Of a stretch of DNA of 10,048 nt, positions 1 to 5,941 are shown piece after piece. The notes under the pieces are model-generated. The model did no database searches and was not told the DNA's origin. It saw only the letters and a list, made by a program, of their open reading frames with translations. The stretch is from Candidatus Thalassarchaeaceae archaeon (GTDB lineage: Archaea; Thermoplasmatota; Poseidoniia; Poseidoniales; Thalassarchaeaceae), in the NCBI GenBank assembly GCA_030754395.1, contig JASMAJ010000021.1, forward strand, positions 1 to 10,048. Direction: 5' to 3'. The stretch's first letter is position 1. The number at the start of each line of letters is the position of its first letter. The position numbers and the translations under genes are program-made.

Positions 1-167
1 AAATCTAATCTCTGAGATGTTGCTGTCAAATCACCTTCAAGATATCCTACGCGGTCCACCATCCGGTCACGTTGGCTCAGAACTTGTTGATGCCTCATCC
101 ACAGAATCCAAATCGATAGGGCGAGGAATCCATACATGGCAAGTATGGCCATAGTGGACTGTTCCAT
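1..167 (-). CDS. 5' part of a gene for a membrane-anchored protein (cut by left edge)
   Basis: Reading the minus strand from an ATG at 165-167, the frame stays open to the left edge (55 codons). The upstream frame is closed by a stop, and no earlier start is available in it. Residues 5-25 (MAILAMYGFLALSIWILW) form one hydrophobic helix, followed at once by a polar, Arg/Gln/Asp-rich stretch (RHQQVLSQRDRMVDR...) that looks helical or coiled coil. This fits a protein with a single N-terminal membrane anchor and a soluble cytoplasmic or extracytoplasmic domain; the domain itself lies outside the window. I do not recognise the family. It is co-oriented with dnaG and follows it after 110 bp, so it could be read from the dnaG transcript or from its own promoter. 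I see no clear Shine-Dalgarno or TATA box. The overlapping plus-strand reading at 136-327 has no hallmarks of a protein. Confidence 0.6.
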   Translation of the reverse strand, partial: MEQSTMAILAMYGFLALSIWILWMRHQQVLSQRDRMVDRVGYLEGDLTATSQRLD

Positions 168-234
168 CGCTCTCAGCGGACCTGTGGCCCTTTTGATGCC
201 TTCGTCTGCTAAGATGGGTTACGTAGCCATTCTA

Positions 235-253
235 GGCGGGACTACGTCCCGCC
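235..253. terminator. Perfect GC-rich hairpin downstream of dnaG
   Basis: GGCGGGAC (235-242) and GTCCCGCC (246-253) are perfect 8-bp inverted arms around a 3-nt loop. The hairpin lies 25 bp past the dnaG stop and 68 bp before the next minus-strand start. There is no T-run on either side, so it is not a typical intrinsic terminator. It may stabilise the dnaG 3' end, slow the polymerase, or be a structured element in the leader of the next gene. The structure is seen directly; the role is a guess. Confidence 0.45.
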
Positions 254-277
254 GAAGAATCGGTTCAAGATATGTTA

Positions 278-1444
278 TCACAAATCTTTGGCTGAGAATG
301 CTTGGACTCCACTTTTCAGAGTGGTAGTCCCAACAGTCTTGCCTAGCACGTTGCTGATTCCAGCGCCCGATGCTAGTTCGAAAATTCGATCATTTACCTT
401 GCCTGCGAATACCAAACCTGTGGCACCATCGGAATCCGCTAGTGCGGCTTCAAGGCCTGAGGCGCCGACTGGGTCGGTGCCTGAGCCATCCTCGAGGACA
501 ATGATAGCTTGATTTCGCTTCAAGCCATCTAGCATTTCAGCCCAGCCCTTGACGTCATCAGGAGCTTCAAGAGCTGCAGAACCACGACCCACTGAGGCAT
601 CGTCTTCTTTCGCTATTTCGGCTTGAATTCGGGAAGTTACTTTTCCAGCAGCCTCCTTCTGATTTAGACACTTGGTGACAACTTTGCCCTCAAGATGTTC
701 GACTTCACGGCTCTGTGGTGCAATTGCAACATGAGTAAGTGACTTGCCTAAGCTACCACTGATTTCCATTAGCAAGAGTTTTCCGCCACGGTCGCCATCT
801 AGGAAGGCTGTAACATTCTTCTTACTTTTTGCTAATTCGACTAATTCCGGCTTAACGCCAGAACCCATCATTGCTATTGCATTCTTGATACCGAACTTCA
901 GCAAATTACGTACATCATTTCGTCCTTCGACGATAATGATTGCTTCTGAGTTTTTCACATTGGGTCCAGCAGTCATTCCATTGATTTCGATCTCTGTATC
1001 GACCGTAAGCACGGAACGTACCTCATCGAGGATGTTTCGCGATTCATCAGAACCTGCCTCAATCATACTCATCAACAGAGATTTGGCTCTGTCAATGACT
1101 GTGTCTCTCTTGGCTGAGTTCACATTCTCTATCCTTTGTACGCGAATAATCGCCTTACATGGACCAATTCTATCGATTGTTTCCAGTGCCGCACCGATTA
1201 CAGCGGTGCTGACCTGGTCTATTGACGATGTGAGAATAATTTCACCCTTCACTCGTCCTTTGTTATTGTTAAGATTCACATCGACGTGGCCGATGCGTCC
1301 GGTTCTCTGCAACTTTCGAAGTTGAAGTTCCTCTCCAAGCAGACCCTCGGTCTGACCAAAGATTGCCCCGACGACATCTTTGCGGGCGACTGTGCCGTCC
1401 GCTTTGATGGTCGCGTGAATCACATATTTTCCTTCATTTGACAT
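278..1444 (-). CDS. dnaG: Archaeal DnaG primase (Toprim domain)
   Basis: 388 residues from the ATG at 1442-1444. The N-terminal domain (about 1-160) carries the archaeal DnaG signature VVGAIFGQTEGLLG (24-37), ALETIDRIGP (86-95), and TAGPNV (158-163). The Toprim domain follows: the catalytic Glu is in IVEGRNDV (171-178, E173) and the metal-binding Asp pair is in FLDGDRGG (214-221, D216 and D218). A less conserved C-terminal region (about 280-388) follows. In archaea this protein synthesises short RNA primers in vitro and also associates with the RNA-degrading exosome; which role dominates is unsettled. The frame stays open upstream to an ATG at 1600, but those 52 extra codons run through the inverted-repeat region and match nothing in the family. 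The start at 1444 matches known N-termini (MSNEGKYVIHATIKADG) and has a purine-rich ribosome site. Length is slightly under the usual 400-450 for archaeal DnaG. Confidence 0.96.
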   Translation of the reverse strand: MSNEGKYVIHATIKADGTVARKDVVGAIFGQTEGLLGEELQLRKLQRTGRIGHVDVNLNNNKGRVKGEIILTSSIDQVSTAVIGAALETIDRIGPCKAIIRVQRIENVNSAKRDTVIDRAKSLLMSMIEAGSDESRNILDEVRSVLTVDTEIEINGMTAGPNVKNSEAIIIVEGRNDVRNLLKFGIKNAIAMMGSGVKPELVELAKSKKNVTAFLDGDRGGKLLLMEISGSLGKSLTHVAIAPQSREVEHLEGKVVTKCLNQKEAAGKVTSRIQAEIAKEDDASVGRGSAALEAPDDVKGWAEMLDGLKRNQAIIVLEDGSGTDPVGASGLEAALADSDGATGLVFAGKVNDRIFELASGAGISNVLGKTVGTTTLKSGVQAFSAKDL

Positions 1445-1450
1445 TTCTTT

Positions 1451-1456
1451 CTTTCC
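1451..1456 (-). promoter_or_regulatory. Ribosome binding site of dnaG
   Basis: On the minus strand GGAAAG precedes the ATG at 1444 with a 6-nt spacer (AAAGAA). It is a partial match to the anti-Shine-Dalgarno sequence. It favours 1444 over the in-frame ATG at 1600, and implies that dnaG has a leader, since the position where a leaderless TATA box would sit (1468-1475) is GC-rich. Confidence 0.5.
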
Positions 1457-1580
1457 TACAGTAGGCCGGCCCCACTCGGGGGGCCTCGCGCTGTTATTCG
1501 CCTTAGGCGAGTCAGTAATGGGTGCTAAGCACCCGCGAGTGTGACAGGATTCCTGCAATCCGTCCGGACATACACCCCCC
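1455..1580. other. Cluster of inverted repeats; possible structured RNA or dnaG leader
   Basis: The 231-bp space between dnaG and the divergent TerB-like gene holds at least seven short perfect inverted repeats. They are CCTAC-A-GTAGG (1455-1465), GGCCGGCC (1464-1471), GGCCCC-6 nt-GGGGCC (1468-1485), TCGCC-TTA-GGCGA (1498-1510), GGGTGC-TAA-GCACCC (1520-1534), CAGGA-T-TCCTG (1545-1555), and GTCCGGAC (1562-1569). Longer pairings nest around them: CTCGCG (1485-1490) with CGCGAG (1534-1539), which encloses the two middle hairpins as a three-way junction, and GGGGGG (1478-1483) with CCCCCC (1575-1580), which closes the whole domain. CACTCG (1473-1478) can instead pair with CGAGTG (1536-1541), so two mutually exclusive folds exist. 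On the minus strand this would be the dnaG 5' leader; an independent small RNA is also possible. I recognise no known RNA family: no tRNA T-arm, no SRP or RNase P core motifs. Confidence 0.5.
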
Positions 1581-1644
1581 TTTGAACACTCCGCAATCAT
1601 TTTTGCAAAGAATTGTGGTTAACAACTACGATGATTGGCCCGAC

Positions 1645-1652
1645 CAATTAAG
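1645..1652 (+). promoter_or_regulatory. Possible TATA box for the TerB-like gene cluster
   Basis: CAATTAAG lies at -31 to -24 relative to the GTG at 1676, the place expected for the TATA element of a leaderless archaeal transcript. The match to the archaeal TTTAWATA-type consensus is weak. It overlaps the right arm of a small inverted repeat (ATTGG 1634-1638 / CCAAT 1644-1648). Confidence 0.3.
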
Positions 1653-1675
1653 GTAGTATTGCTTAGTCGACGGTC

Positions 1676-2143
1676 GTGAGTCAGGTTAGTTTGGGACGAC
1701 TTGAGGTGTTCAAAGGGGCCGTGGCACTTGCTCTTAGTGATGGACAACTCAGTAATGGTGAGAAAAGGCTCCTAGTCAAAATGTCTCATGCGTTGAAACT
1801 GGAAGAGGAGCAGCCCAAACTTGTCTATGACTCTGTAGTAAAGGGAGAGTCTCTGGAAGAAGGTGATTTTCTCAGCCTTGAGGAGACTCGACGAGTATAT
1901 GAGCAAGTTCTGGAGGCTTTCCTTCTGCATACAGACCGCTCGGAAGAAGAATTGATTCTCGTTGCATATTTGAGACATGTATTCAAAATTGATGATGCTG
2001 AACATAGAGCAATTGCTAGAGTTATGGACAGGCAATTGGAGATGGCAGTACATCGAACTGTAGCTGAAGATATGCGAATGCGTCTTGATGATAGCATCGA
2101 GAGAATAGGTGCGATTTTCGATGAATTTAGAATTCAGAAGTGA
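1676..2143 (+). CDS. TerB-like helical protein
   Basis: 155 residues starting at GTG 1676. Residues 10-40 read as a TerB-fold first half: two amphipathic helices flanking SDGQLSNGEKRLL (21-33), where Asp22-Gly23 and Glu29 stand where TerB-family proteins place metal-liganding acids. The second half repeats the pattern less exactly (AFLLHTDRSEEELILVAYL, 81-99, then FKIDDAEH, 103-110). TerB domains occur in tellurite-resistance clusters but also in many unrelated contexts, often membrane- or stress-associated, so the name does not imply tellurite resistance; no other ter gene is present. The next in-frame ATG (1781-1783) would delete the first helix, so the GTG start is preferred. No signal peptide or membrane helix is visible. 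It is first in a tight four-gene cluster and divergent from dnaG. Confidence 0.75.
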   Translation: MSQVSLGRLEVFKGAVALALSDGQLSNGEKRLLVKMSHALKLEEEQPKLVYDSVVKGESLEEGDFLSLEETRRVYEQVLEAFLLHTDRSEEELILVAYLRHVFKIDDAEHRAIARVMDRQLEMAVHRTVAEDMRMRLDDSIERIGAIFDEFRIQK

Positions 2144-2149
2144 GGGCTG

Positions 2150-2794
2150 ATGATGGTTTCAGACCCACTGGATGAATTCTTTGATTCCGTATCTGCTAGA
2201 GCACATCGTTCACCTAGAAAACTCACAAAAATAGTTCGAGCCGCATATCCTATTGGAGTTCCTGCACTGATTTTGAAATCCAGCACTGATCGTTTGGGAG
2301 CTGCAGCAGGATACTCATTTCATCTTGGCACACCTGATGAGAATCTACGCAGAATTGCCTCTTGGTTGATTACTAGCGCGGGAAATTCACAAGAGAATTT
2401 ACTCAAAATGGTCAAGCATCTTTGGAAGAGGCATGGGCGAGAGGATGTGGCTCTAGCTGCACTATTACTAGCAAATATTGATCACAGTCGTTTAGGGACT
2501 GACCCTTGGGGTGAATTGGCAAAAAATATCTCTAAAAAAGAGCCGGCTGAAGCCCTACTGTTGTCCATCGAAGAATTATTACGAGCTGGGAAGCCTTTAC
2601 CTGATGATTCGATAATCAATAAGTGGTGTAGAAGTAGAGTTGTAGACGGTCATTTAGCACTACTAGTGCTACATGCAGGAAGTGTCAGAGGGGAAATAAT
2701 CAATCAAGATGTAATTGATGTTTTGAAAACAGTCAAGATTCCTCCGGGAGATTCGTTACTTGGCAGAATCAAGTCTAGATTGGTTGCTCCTTGA
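2150..2794 (+). CDS. All-helical protein of unknown function (HEAT/AlkD-like look)
   Basis: 214 residues, starting 6 bp after the TerB-like gene. Two adjacent ATGs (2150 and 2153) are possible. A GAGGG ribosome site (2142-2146) that overlaps the upstream stop has a better spacing to 2153. The protein is soluble and almost entirely predicted helix. It has paired amphipathic segments such as NLLKMVKHLWKRHGRED (84-100) followed by VALAALLLANI, which resemble the helical hairpins of HEAT repeats and the helical AlkD-type DNA glycosylase fold. I see no catalytic motif and cannot assign a function; the HEAT-like reading is an impression from helix pattern only. It is co-transcribed with the TerB-like gene and overlaps the next gene by 4 nt, so translation is probably coupled. 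No membrane helix is seen. Confidence 0.8.
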   Translation: MMVSDPLDEFFDSVSARAHRSPRKLTKIVRAAYPIGVPALILKSSTDRLGAAAGYSFHLGTPDENLRRIASWLITSAGNSQENLLKMVKHLWKRHGREDVALAALLLANIDHSRLGTDPWGELAKNISKKEPAEALLLSIEELLRAGKPLPDDSIINKWCRSRVVDGHLALLVLHAGSVRGEIINQDVIDVLKTVKIPPGDSLLGRIKSRLVAP

Positions 2795-3039
2795 GCCAAG
2801 TTCAAACGCCACCTCGTAAGCCGCCGGTCATGAACGAGAGGTTGCTTCCATCCGACGATCCTGTTGCTGAACAGGTTCTCGAGTGGACTATTGATCGCGA
2901 CTCGAAAGATATTCGGCAATTAATGCGGTGGCTGGAGAAGACAGAGGGTCGTAAAGATAGGATGACGCTTCTAGCAAGAGCGACCGATCTAATTGAAGAG
3001 ATACGTTACGCAATGCAACGACTCGATGAGTTGCGGTGA
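2791..3039 (+). CDS. Small helical protein of unknown function
   Basis: 82 residues if it starts at TTG 2791, which overlaps the upstream stop codon as TTGA; 69 residues if it starts at ATG 2830. Neither has a convincing ribosome site. The 4-nt overlap favours coupled initiation at 2791, but the first 13 residues (SQVQTPPRKPPV) are Pro-rich and could be untranslated. The body is charged and helical: DPVAEQVLEWTIDRD, DIRQLMRWLEKTEGRKD, then a final long helix ending EEIRYAMQRLDELR. No known domain or cysteine/histidine cluster is visible. It may be a small partner of the neighbouring helical protein, but that rests only on the arrangement. Its stop codon is embedded in the ribosome site of the downstream mobA-like gene. 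Confidence 0.6.
   Translation: MSQVQTPPRKPPVMNERLLPSDDPVAEQVLEWTIDRDSKDIRQLMRWLEKTEGRKDRMTLLARATDLIEEIRYAMQRLDELR
3035..3039 (+). promoter_or_regulatory. Ribosome binding site of the mobA-like gene
   Basis: GGTGA, a core Shine-Dalgarno match, lies 4 nt before the ATG at 3044 and contains the stop codon of the upstream gene. It decides the start: the frame is open further upstream (to 2993), but only the 3044 start puts the nucleotide-binding motif at the N-terminus as in the family. Confidence 0.6.
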
Positions 3040-3043
3040 AAGT

Positions 3044-3604
3044 ATGCTATCTCTAATTCTCGCAGGAGGCCGTAGCCGACGAATGGGGCGCGATAAGGCT
3101 CTGATTGAAATTGATGGAGTTAGTTGCGTTGCCAGAGTTGCAATTGCATTAGCAGAAGCAGGATTAGAGCCAATACGAATAGCGGTTGCGAATCCGGAGA
3201 ATATCGATGATTATGGTGCAACTATCCCTAAGGAAATTGATGTAGAGTGGGTTCTAGATGCAAGCCCTCATGCAGGGCCAATTGAAGCTATTCTTGAGGC
3301 TCTGAGTGACCCGATGTTGGAGGCTAACGAATTACAGATTGCGCCAGTGGATGTTCCTTGGGTGACTCCTGAATTATTCACTACTCTAGCAGATACTATC
3401 GCCGATGATGATGCGCTTGCAGTCCCAGCGGATGGAAAGAGAATGCATCCTCTTCTAGCACTAATTAGGCCTACATCAGTTAGGGAATTGTTAGCTAATG
3501 ACCGGCGACCATTAAGAATACAATTTGCTGAAATGCAACATTCAATTTTGCTTGAAAACCGGGCTGTTTTGAAGAATATTAACCAACCACTTGATCTAGA
3601 GTGA
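3044..3604 (+). CDS. mobA: MobA-type molybdopterin guanylyltransferase
   Basis: 186 residues, close to the usual 190-200. The N-terminal nucleotide-binding signature LAGGRSRRMGRDKAL (6-20) is the MobA form of the NTP-transferase motif. Then come ASPHAGPIEAI (73-83, the GP loop), APVDVPWVTPEL (100-111, with D103 as the expected Mg2+ ligand), HPLLALIR (135-142), and the C-terminal NINQPLDL (178-185), equivalent to the family's NINTPEDL. MobA joins GMP from GTP to molybdopterin to make the guanine-dinucleotide cofactor in the cytoplasm. No other molybdenum-cofactor gene is in the window, so a related MobA-like transferase with a different acceptor remains possible. It is last in the four-gene plus-strand cluster, and its stop overlaps the purN stop by 9 bp in convergent orientation. 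Confidence 0.85.
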   Translation: MLSLILAGGRSRRMGRDKALIEIDGVSCVARVAIALAEAGLEPIRIAVANPENIDDYGATIPKEIDVEWVLDASPHAGPIEAILEALSDPMLEANELQIAPVDVPWVTPELFTTLADTIADDDALAVPADGKRMHPLLALIRPTSVRELLANDRRPLRIQFAEMQHSILLENRAVLKNINQPLDLE

Positions 3605-4231
3605 AAAGTCACCAGTAGCCAATTTGTCGATGATTTTTGGGTAAAGAACATGCTCGACTTTCTTGATTCGTTCTTGTAAATCAGATTCCGTGTCTCCTTC
3701 TAGAACCGGGACTTCGTGTTGAGCTAGAATCATACCACTGTCAACGCCTTCGTCAACAAGATGGATTGAGCAGCCAGACACTGTTGCCCCATCAGCCAAT
3801 GCATCACGGTGCGCATGTGCACCAGGATAATTTGGGAGAAGGGAGGGATGGATATTGACCAGTCGGCCTTTCCACTTACGGACGAAATTTGGAGTGAGGA
3901 TTCGCATATATCCTGAGAGAACTATGCATTCGACCTGTGCATCAATTAATGCAGCCTCAATTAATTCCTCGTGACTCTGCCTTTTCTCAACCTTGTCAAT
4001 AATATCTGGGAGAGGTATTCCAACTGATTTTACTCCGCTGTTTCTGCCATGCTCTAAACCAGCAGCAGCAAGAGAATCTGCCAATACTAATACCGTCTGA
4101 TGAGGGCAAGACTGGGATTGCTGATATTTTAGTAACGCCGCAAGACCAGAACCACTGCCTGAAATGAGTACTGCGAGCCTGAGGGGGTCTTCTATTGAGG
4201 CGGCCCTAGGTAGCGTGTAGGCAACCTCCAT
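3596..4231 (-). CDS. purN: Phosphoribosylglycinamide formyltransferase (GART)
   Basis: 211 residues from ATG 4231. PurN transfers a formyl group from 10-formyltetrahydrofolate to GAR in step 3 of IMP synthesis. The catalytic triad of E. coli PurN (N106, H108, D144) maps to N126, H128 and D164 at a constant offset of 20: VNIHPSLLPNYPG (125-137), GAHAHRDAL (137-145) and VDEGVDSG (159-166). GYMRIL (107-112) and EHVLYPKII (193-201) are also family hallmarks. Two differences stand out: the phosphate loop reads ISGSGSGL (23-30) where most have GSGTNL, and VLADS replaces the usual ISN(K/R). A longer start at ATG 4324 (242 residues) is open, but it would sit 6 bp from the divergent DUF454 start and swallow that gene's TATA box, so 4231 is preferred. 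It converges on mobA with a 9-bp overlap. Confidence 0.93.
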   Translation of the reverse strand: MEVAYTLPRAASIEDPLRLAVLISGSGSGLAALLKYQQSQSCPHQTVLVLADSLAAAGLEHGRNSGVKSVGIPLPDIIDKVEKRQSHEELIEAALIDAQVECIVLSGYMRILTPNFVRKWKGRLVNIHPSLLPNYPGAHAHRDALADGATVSGCSIHLVDEGVDSGMILAQHEVPVLEGDTESDLQERIKKVEHVLYPKIIDKLATGDFSL

Positions 4232-4300
4232 GCCATCGCGTCTAGAAGAAGCCGCTTGAGAATTGGGGCGTGTAATGCTGCGGCAGTGTTCGCCTCTCAC

Positions 4301-4306
4301 TTTATC
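4301..4306 (+). promoter_or_regulatory. TATA box of the DUF454 gene
   Basis: TTTATC spans -30 to -25 relative to the ATG at 4331, the exact position expected for a leaderless archaeal promoter. No Shine-Dalgarno sequence is present before that ATG, which agrees with a leaderless mRNA. Confidence 0.5.
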
Positions 4307-4330
4307 ACCTAATCTCAGCGCCATAGAATC

Positions 4331-4768
4331 ATGGAGGTGCTGGAGTCTGTCGATGCTGTCATCGAAAAATACTCTCGTAAGACTACTCCAATCCGAAAAT
4401 GGATTTATGTTGCAATTGGCAGTATATTCGTGGGGTGTGCCTTCATTGGAATCTTCGTCCCAGGCTGGCCTACTGTATCATGGATGGTTCCAGCCGCATA
4501 TTTGTTCAGCATCTCTGATGAGAGATTCTTCCGATGGACTATGACAAATAGATGGGTTGGGCCAAAAGTTTTCGAGTATTATGCAAATGGCAAAACACTT
4601 CCAAAACACGCCAAAAATTGGATTATCGGTCTCATTACAATCATGTCGGTCATTTCGATATATGTTACTACAATTACAGGAGATCCGGGTTACGGACAAG
4701 TAACAATCGCAATAGTTTGGGCTATTGGTGTTTGGTGGCTATGGAAGAAAGTGCCCACTCGTGAGTAA
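4331..4768 (+). CDS. DUF454/YbaN-family small membrane protein
   Basis: 145 residues. The centre carries the DUF454 signature: IGIFVPGWPTVSWM (39-52), AAYLFS (55-60), and SDERFFRW then NRWVGP (62-78). This matches the family pattern of a G-(I/V)-P-G-x-P-T turn followed by a Ser-rich step and an R-W/H-G-P motif. Hydrophobic helices lie at about 24-44, 47-61, 97-115 and 122-139, with a soluble N-terminus, so the protein is a multi-pass cytoplasmic-membrane protein. The E. coli homologue YbaN has no settled function. It is transcribed alone, divergent from purN and convergent with the ZIP transporter; the two stop codons are 1 bp apart and share a terminator-like repeat. The start is fixed by the TATA box and the lack of room upstream. 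Confidence 0.88.
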   Translation: MEVLESVDAVIEKYSRKTTPIRKWIYVAIGSIFVGCAFIGIFVPGWPTVSWMVPAAYLFSISDERFFRWTMTNRWVGPKVFEYYANGKTLPKHAKNWIIGLITIMSVISIYVTTITGDPGYGQVTIAIVWAIGVWWLWKKVPTRE

Positions 4769-4778
4769 TTCAGTGGGC
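4753..4778. terminator. Bidirectional hairpin over two convergent stop codons
   Basis: GCCCACT (4753-4759) and AGTGGGC (4772-4778) are perfect 7-bp inverted arms around a 12-nt loop. They lie inside the last codons of the DUF454 gene and of the ZIP gene, whose stops are separated by one base. The symmetrical position between convergent genes suggests an RNA 3'-end element for both strands. There is no strong T-run, so the terminator role is an inference. Confidence 0.5.
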
Positions 4779-5927
4779 GTGCTCTATCAGACCCATTGAA
4801 TCAGCACCGACTAGAATTAGAGTCAAAATTACAACTCCAATCAAGACATATCTGAGAGCTTCTCTGCCCGTTTCAGGGTTGTGAATATCAGGCAACGTAT
4901 CTACTGTTGCAACATAGAGGAACGTTCCTGCAGAAAATAGCATTGCGAGGCCAATTGTTTGAATGGTCACGCCTGCTAAGGCATAGAATGCAACTACAAT
5001 CATCACAGGTGTTGCTAAAGCAAAGATTACTACATCACGAATTGATTCATTTCGATTATTACGCTCGTGCATAGAGAAAATACCCAAACTGAATGCTGCG
5101 GGCGCTTTGTGAATTAATACGGCTAGTGCCACCAATGCAGTCACCACCTCGGAGCTACCGGCTGCCGCGGATCCTATCGCTAGCCCATCAGCAGCTGAGT
5201 GAAGAGAAAGCCCCAGTACGAGAATCCAAGGAGATGCTCTATGGTGCACGTGTTCGTGCCCATGCTCTTCCTCGTGATCATGGTGTTCCTCATGTACGGC
5301 ATGACCAATTCCTGAACCTTCCATAACCAACATCATCACAAATCCGGCTAGTATGGCTCCTCCTATGATTAGGCTTTCAAGAGCGGCTGCTTCTTCTTCA
5401 TCATGTCCTTCCTCATGAGTATGTGATGTGATGAGTTCCTCTATTTCATCGATTCCAGTAGTGGCATTAATTTCTTCAGATTCTACCTCTTCAATTACGT
5501 GTTCTATACTCTCGGTAAGAGAGGTCTCCGATTCCTCGTCATGACCTTCTTCCTCTTCACCTTCTTCGTGATCATCATGCTCGTCGTGCCCACCTAATAG
5601 CTCCTCAATCTCTTCGATTGCTCCAGAAGCATTGATGTCACCATGCTCTAGTTCTAGGATTACGAGAGCTACTGATCCAGCCAGTGCATCCTCGTCAACA
5701 TGATCGTCATGATCGTGGTCGTCATGCCCTCCTGCGGCTAACTCAAAGCCCTCTGGGATGACCACAAGCATGGCAGAAGCCAATAAAATCCCAGAAGCAA
5801 TAGCGGTAACTCTACGCATAGTGTCGCGGTCTTCCTTAATCTTGCTGAATATCGGAGCTAGGCCTCCAACTAGGGCTAAAACTAGAGTTAACACGATCAA
5901 TTCGACTGGCAAACCTGCCTCAGACAT
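4770..5927 (-). CDS. ZIP-family divalent metal transporter, ZIP9-like, with acidic/His-rich loop
   Basis: 385 residues from ATG 5927, in the cytoplasmic membrane. Eight membrane segments fit at about 8-27, 41-62, 185-204, 234-257, 261-286, 299-319, 323-347 and 357-379. Segment 4 has the metal-site motif HSAADGLAIG (243-252) and segment 5 has HKAPAAFSLG (273-282). Together with FALATPVM and AMLFSAGTFLYVATVDTLP (328-346) these closely resemble the ZIP9 (SLC39A9) subfamily, which has HK rather than the canonical HE in segment 5. ZIP proteins usually import Zn2+, Fe2+ or Mn2+. The loop between segments 2 and 3 (about 63-181) is extremely rich in Asp, Glu and His and contains an internal duplication; a second His cluster lies at 209-229. 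A TTG start at 5939 is possible, but the TATA box fits only 5927. The gene is divergent from a NikR-like regulator. Confidence 0.93.
   Translation of the reverse strand: MSEAGLPVELIVLTLVLALVGGLAPIFSKIKEDRDTMRRVTAIASGILLASAMLVVIPEGFELAAGGHDDHDHDDHVDEDALAGSVALVILELEHGDINASGAIEEIEELLGGHDEHDDHEEGEEEEGHDEESETSLTESIEHVIEEVESEEINATTGIDEIEELITSHTHEEGHDEEEAAALESLIIGGAILAGFVMMLVMEGSGIGHAVHEEHHDHEEEHGHEHVHHRASPWILVLGLSLHSAADGLAIGSAAAGSSEVVTALVALAVLIHKAPAAFSLGIFSMHERNNRNESIRDVVIFALATPVMIVVAFYALAGVTIQTIGLAMLFSAGTFLYVATVDTLPDIHNPETGREALRYVLIGVVILTLILVGADSMGLIEHAH
5421..5495 (-). repeat. Internal duplication in ZIP loop, copy 2
   Basis: Residues 145-169 of the transporter, core ESEEINATTGIDEIEELI, followed by a TSHTHEEGHDEE cluster. 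It matches copy 1 in the I-N-A and I-x-E-I-E-E-L positions and in ending with a His/acid cluster. The spacing between copies is 55 residues. Confidence 0.65.
5586..5660 (-). repeat. Internal duplication in ZIP loop, copy 1
   Basis: Residues 90-114 of the transporter, core EHGDINASGAIEEIEELL, followed by a GGHDEHDDH cluster. By hand alignment 13 of 25 positions are identical with copy 2. The pattern is an amphipathic acidic helix ending in a His/Asp metal-binding cluster. Confidence 0.65.
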
Positions 5928-5941
5928 AACGCAATCCAATA

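Noticed and set aside
136..327. Open plus-strand frame of 63 codons
   Set aside because: It overlaps the better minus-strand gene at 1-167 and the dnaG 3' end, and its protein sequence has no recognisable features.
744..1325. Long plus-strand frame antisense to dnaG
   Set aside because: Ser/Ile-rich composition typical of the antisense of a conserved gene; dnaG on the other strand is certain.
1478..1580. tRNA, SRP RNA or RNase P RNA in the structured spacer
   Set aside because: No T-arm GGTTC...CC sequence, no cloverleaf spacing, no SRP tetraloop motif and no RNase P core motif on either strand. Kept only as an unassigned structured region.
1445..1600. 52-codon N-terminal extension of DnaG from ATG 1600, with four Cys residues
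   Set aside because: It runs through the inverted-repeat region, resembles no DnaG N-terminus, and the normal family N-terminus starts at 1444 behind a ribosome site. The open frame is likely chance.
1676..2143. Tellurite-resistance locus
   Set aside because: A TerB-like domain alone does not make one; no terA, terC, terD, terE or terZ partner is present.
3601..3612. GTGA-AAAG-TCAC hairpin at the mobA/purN convergent stops
   Set aside because: 4-bp arms only; below what I would call a terminator.
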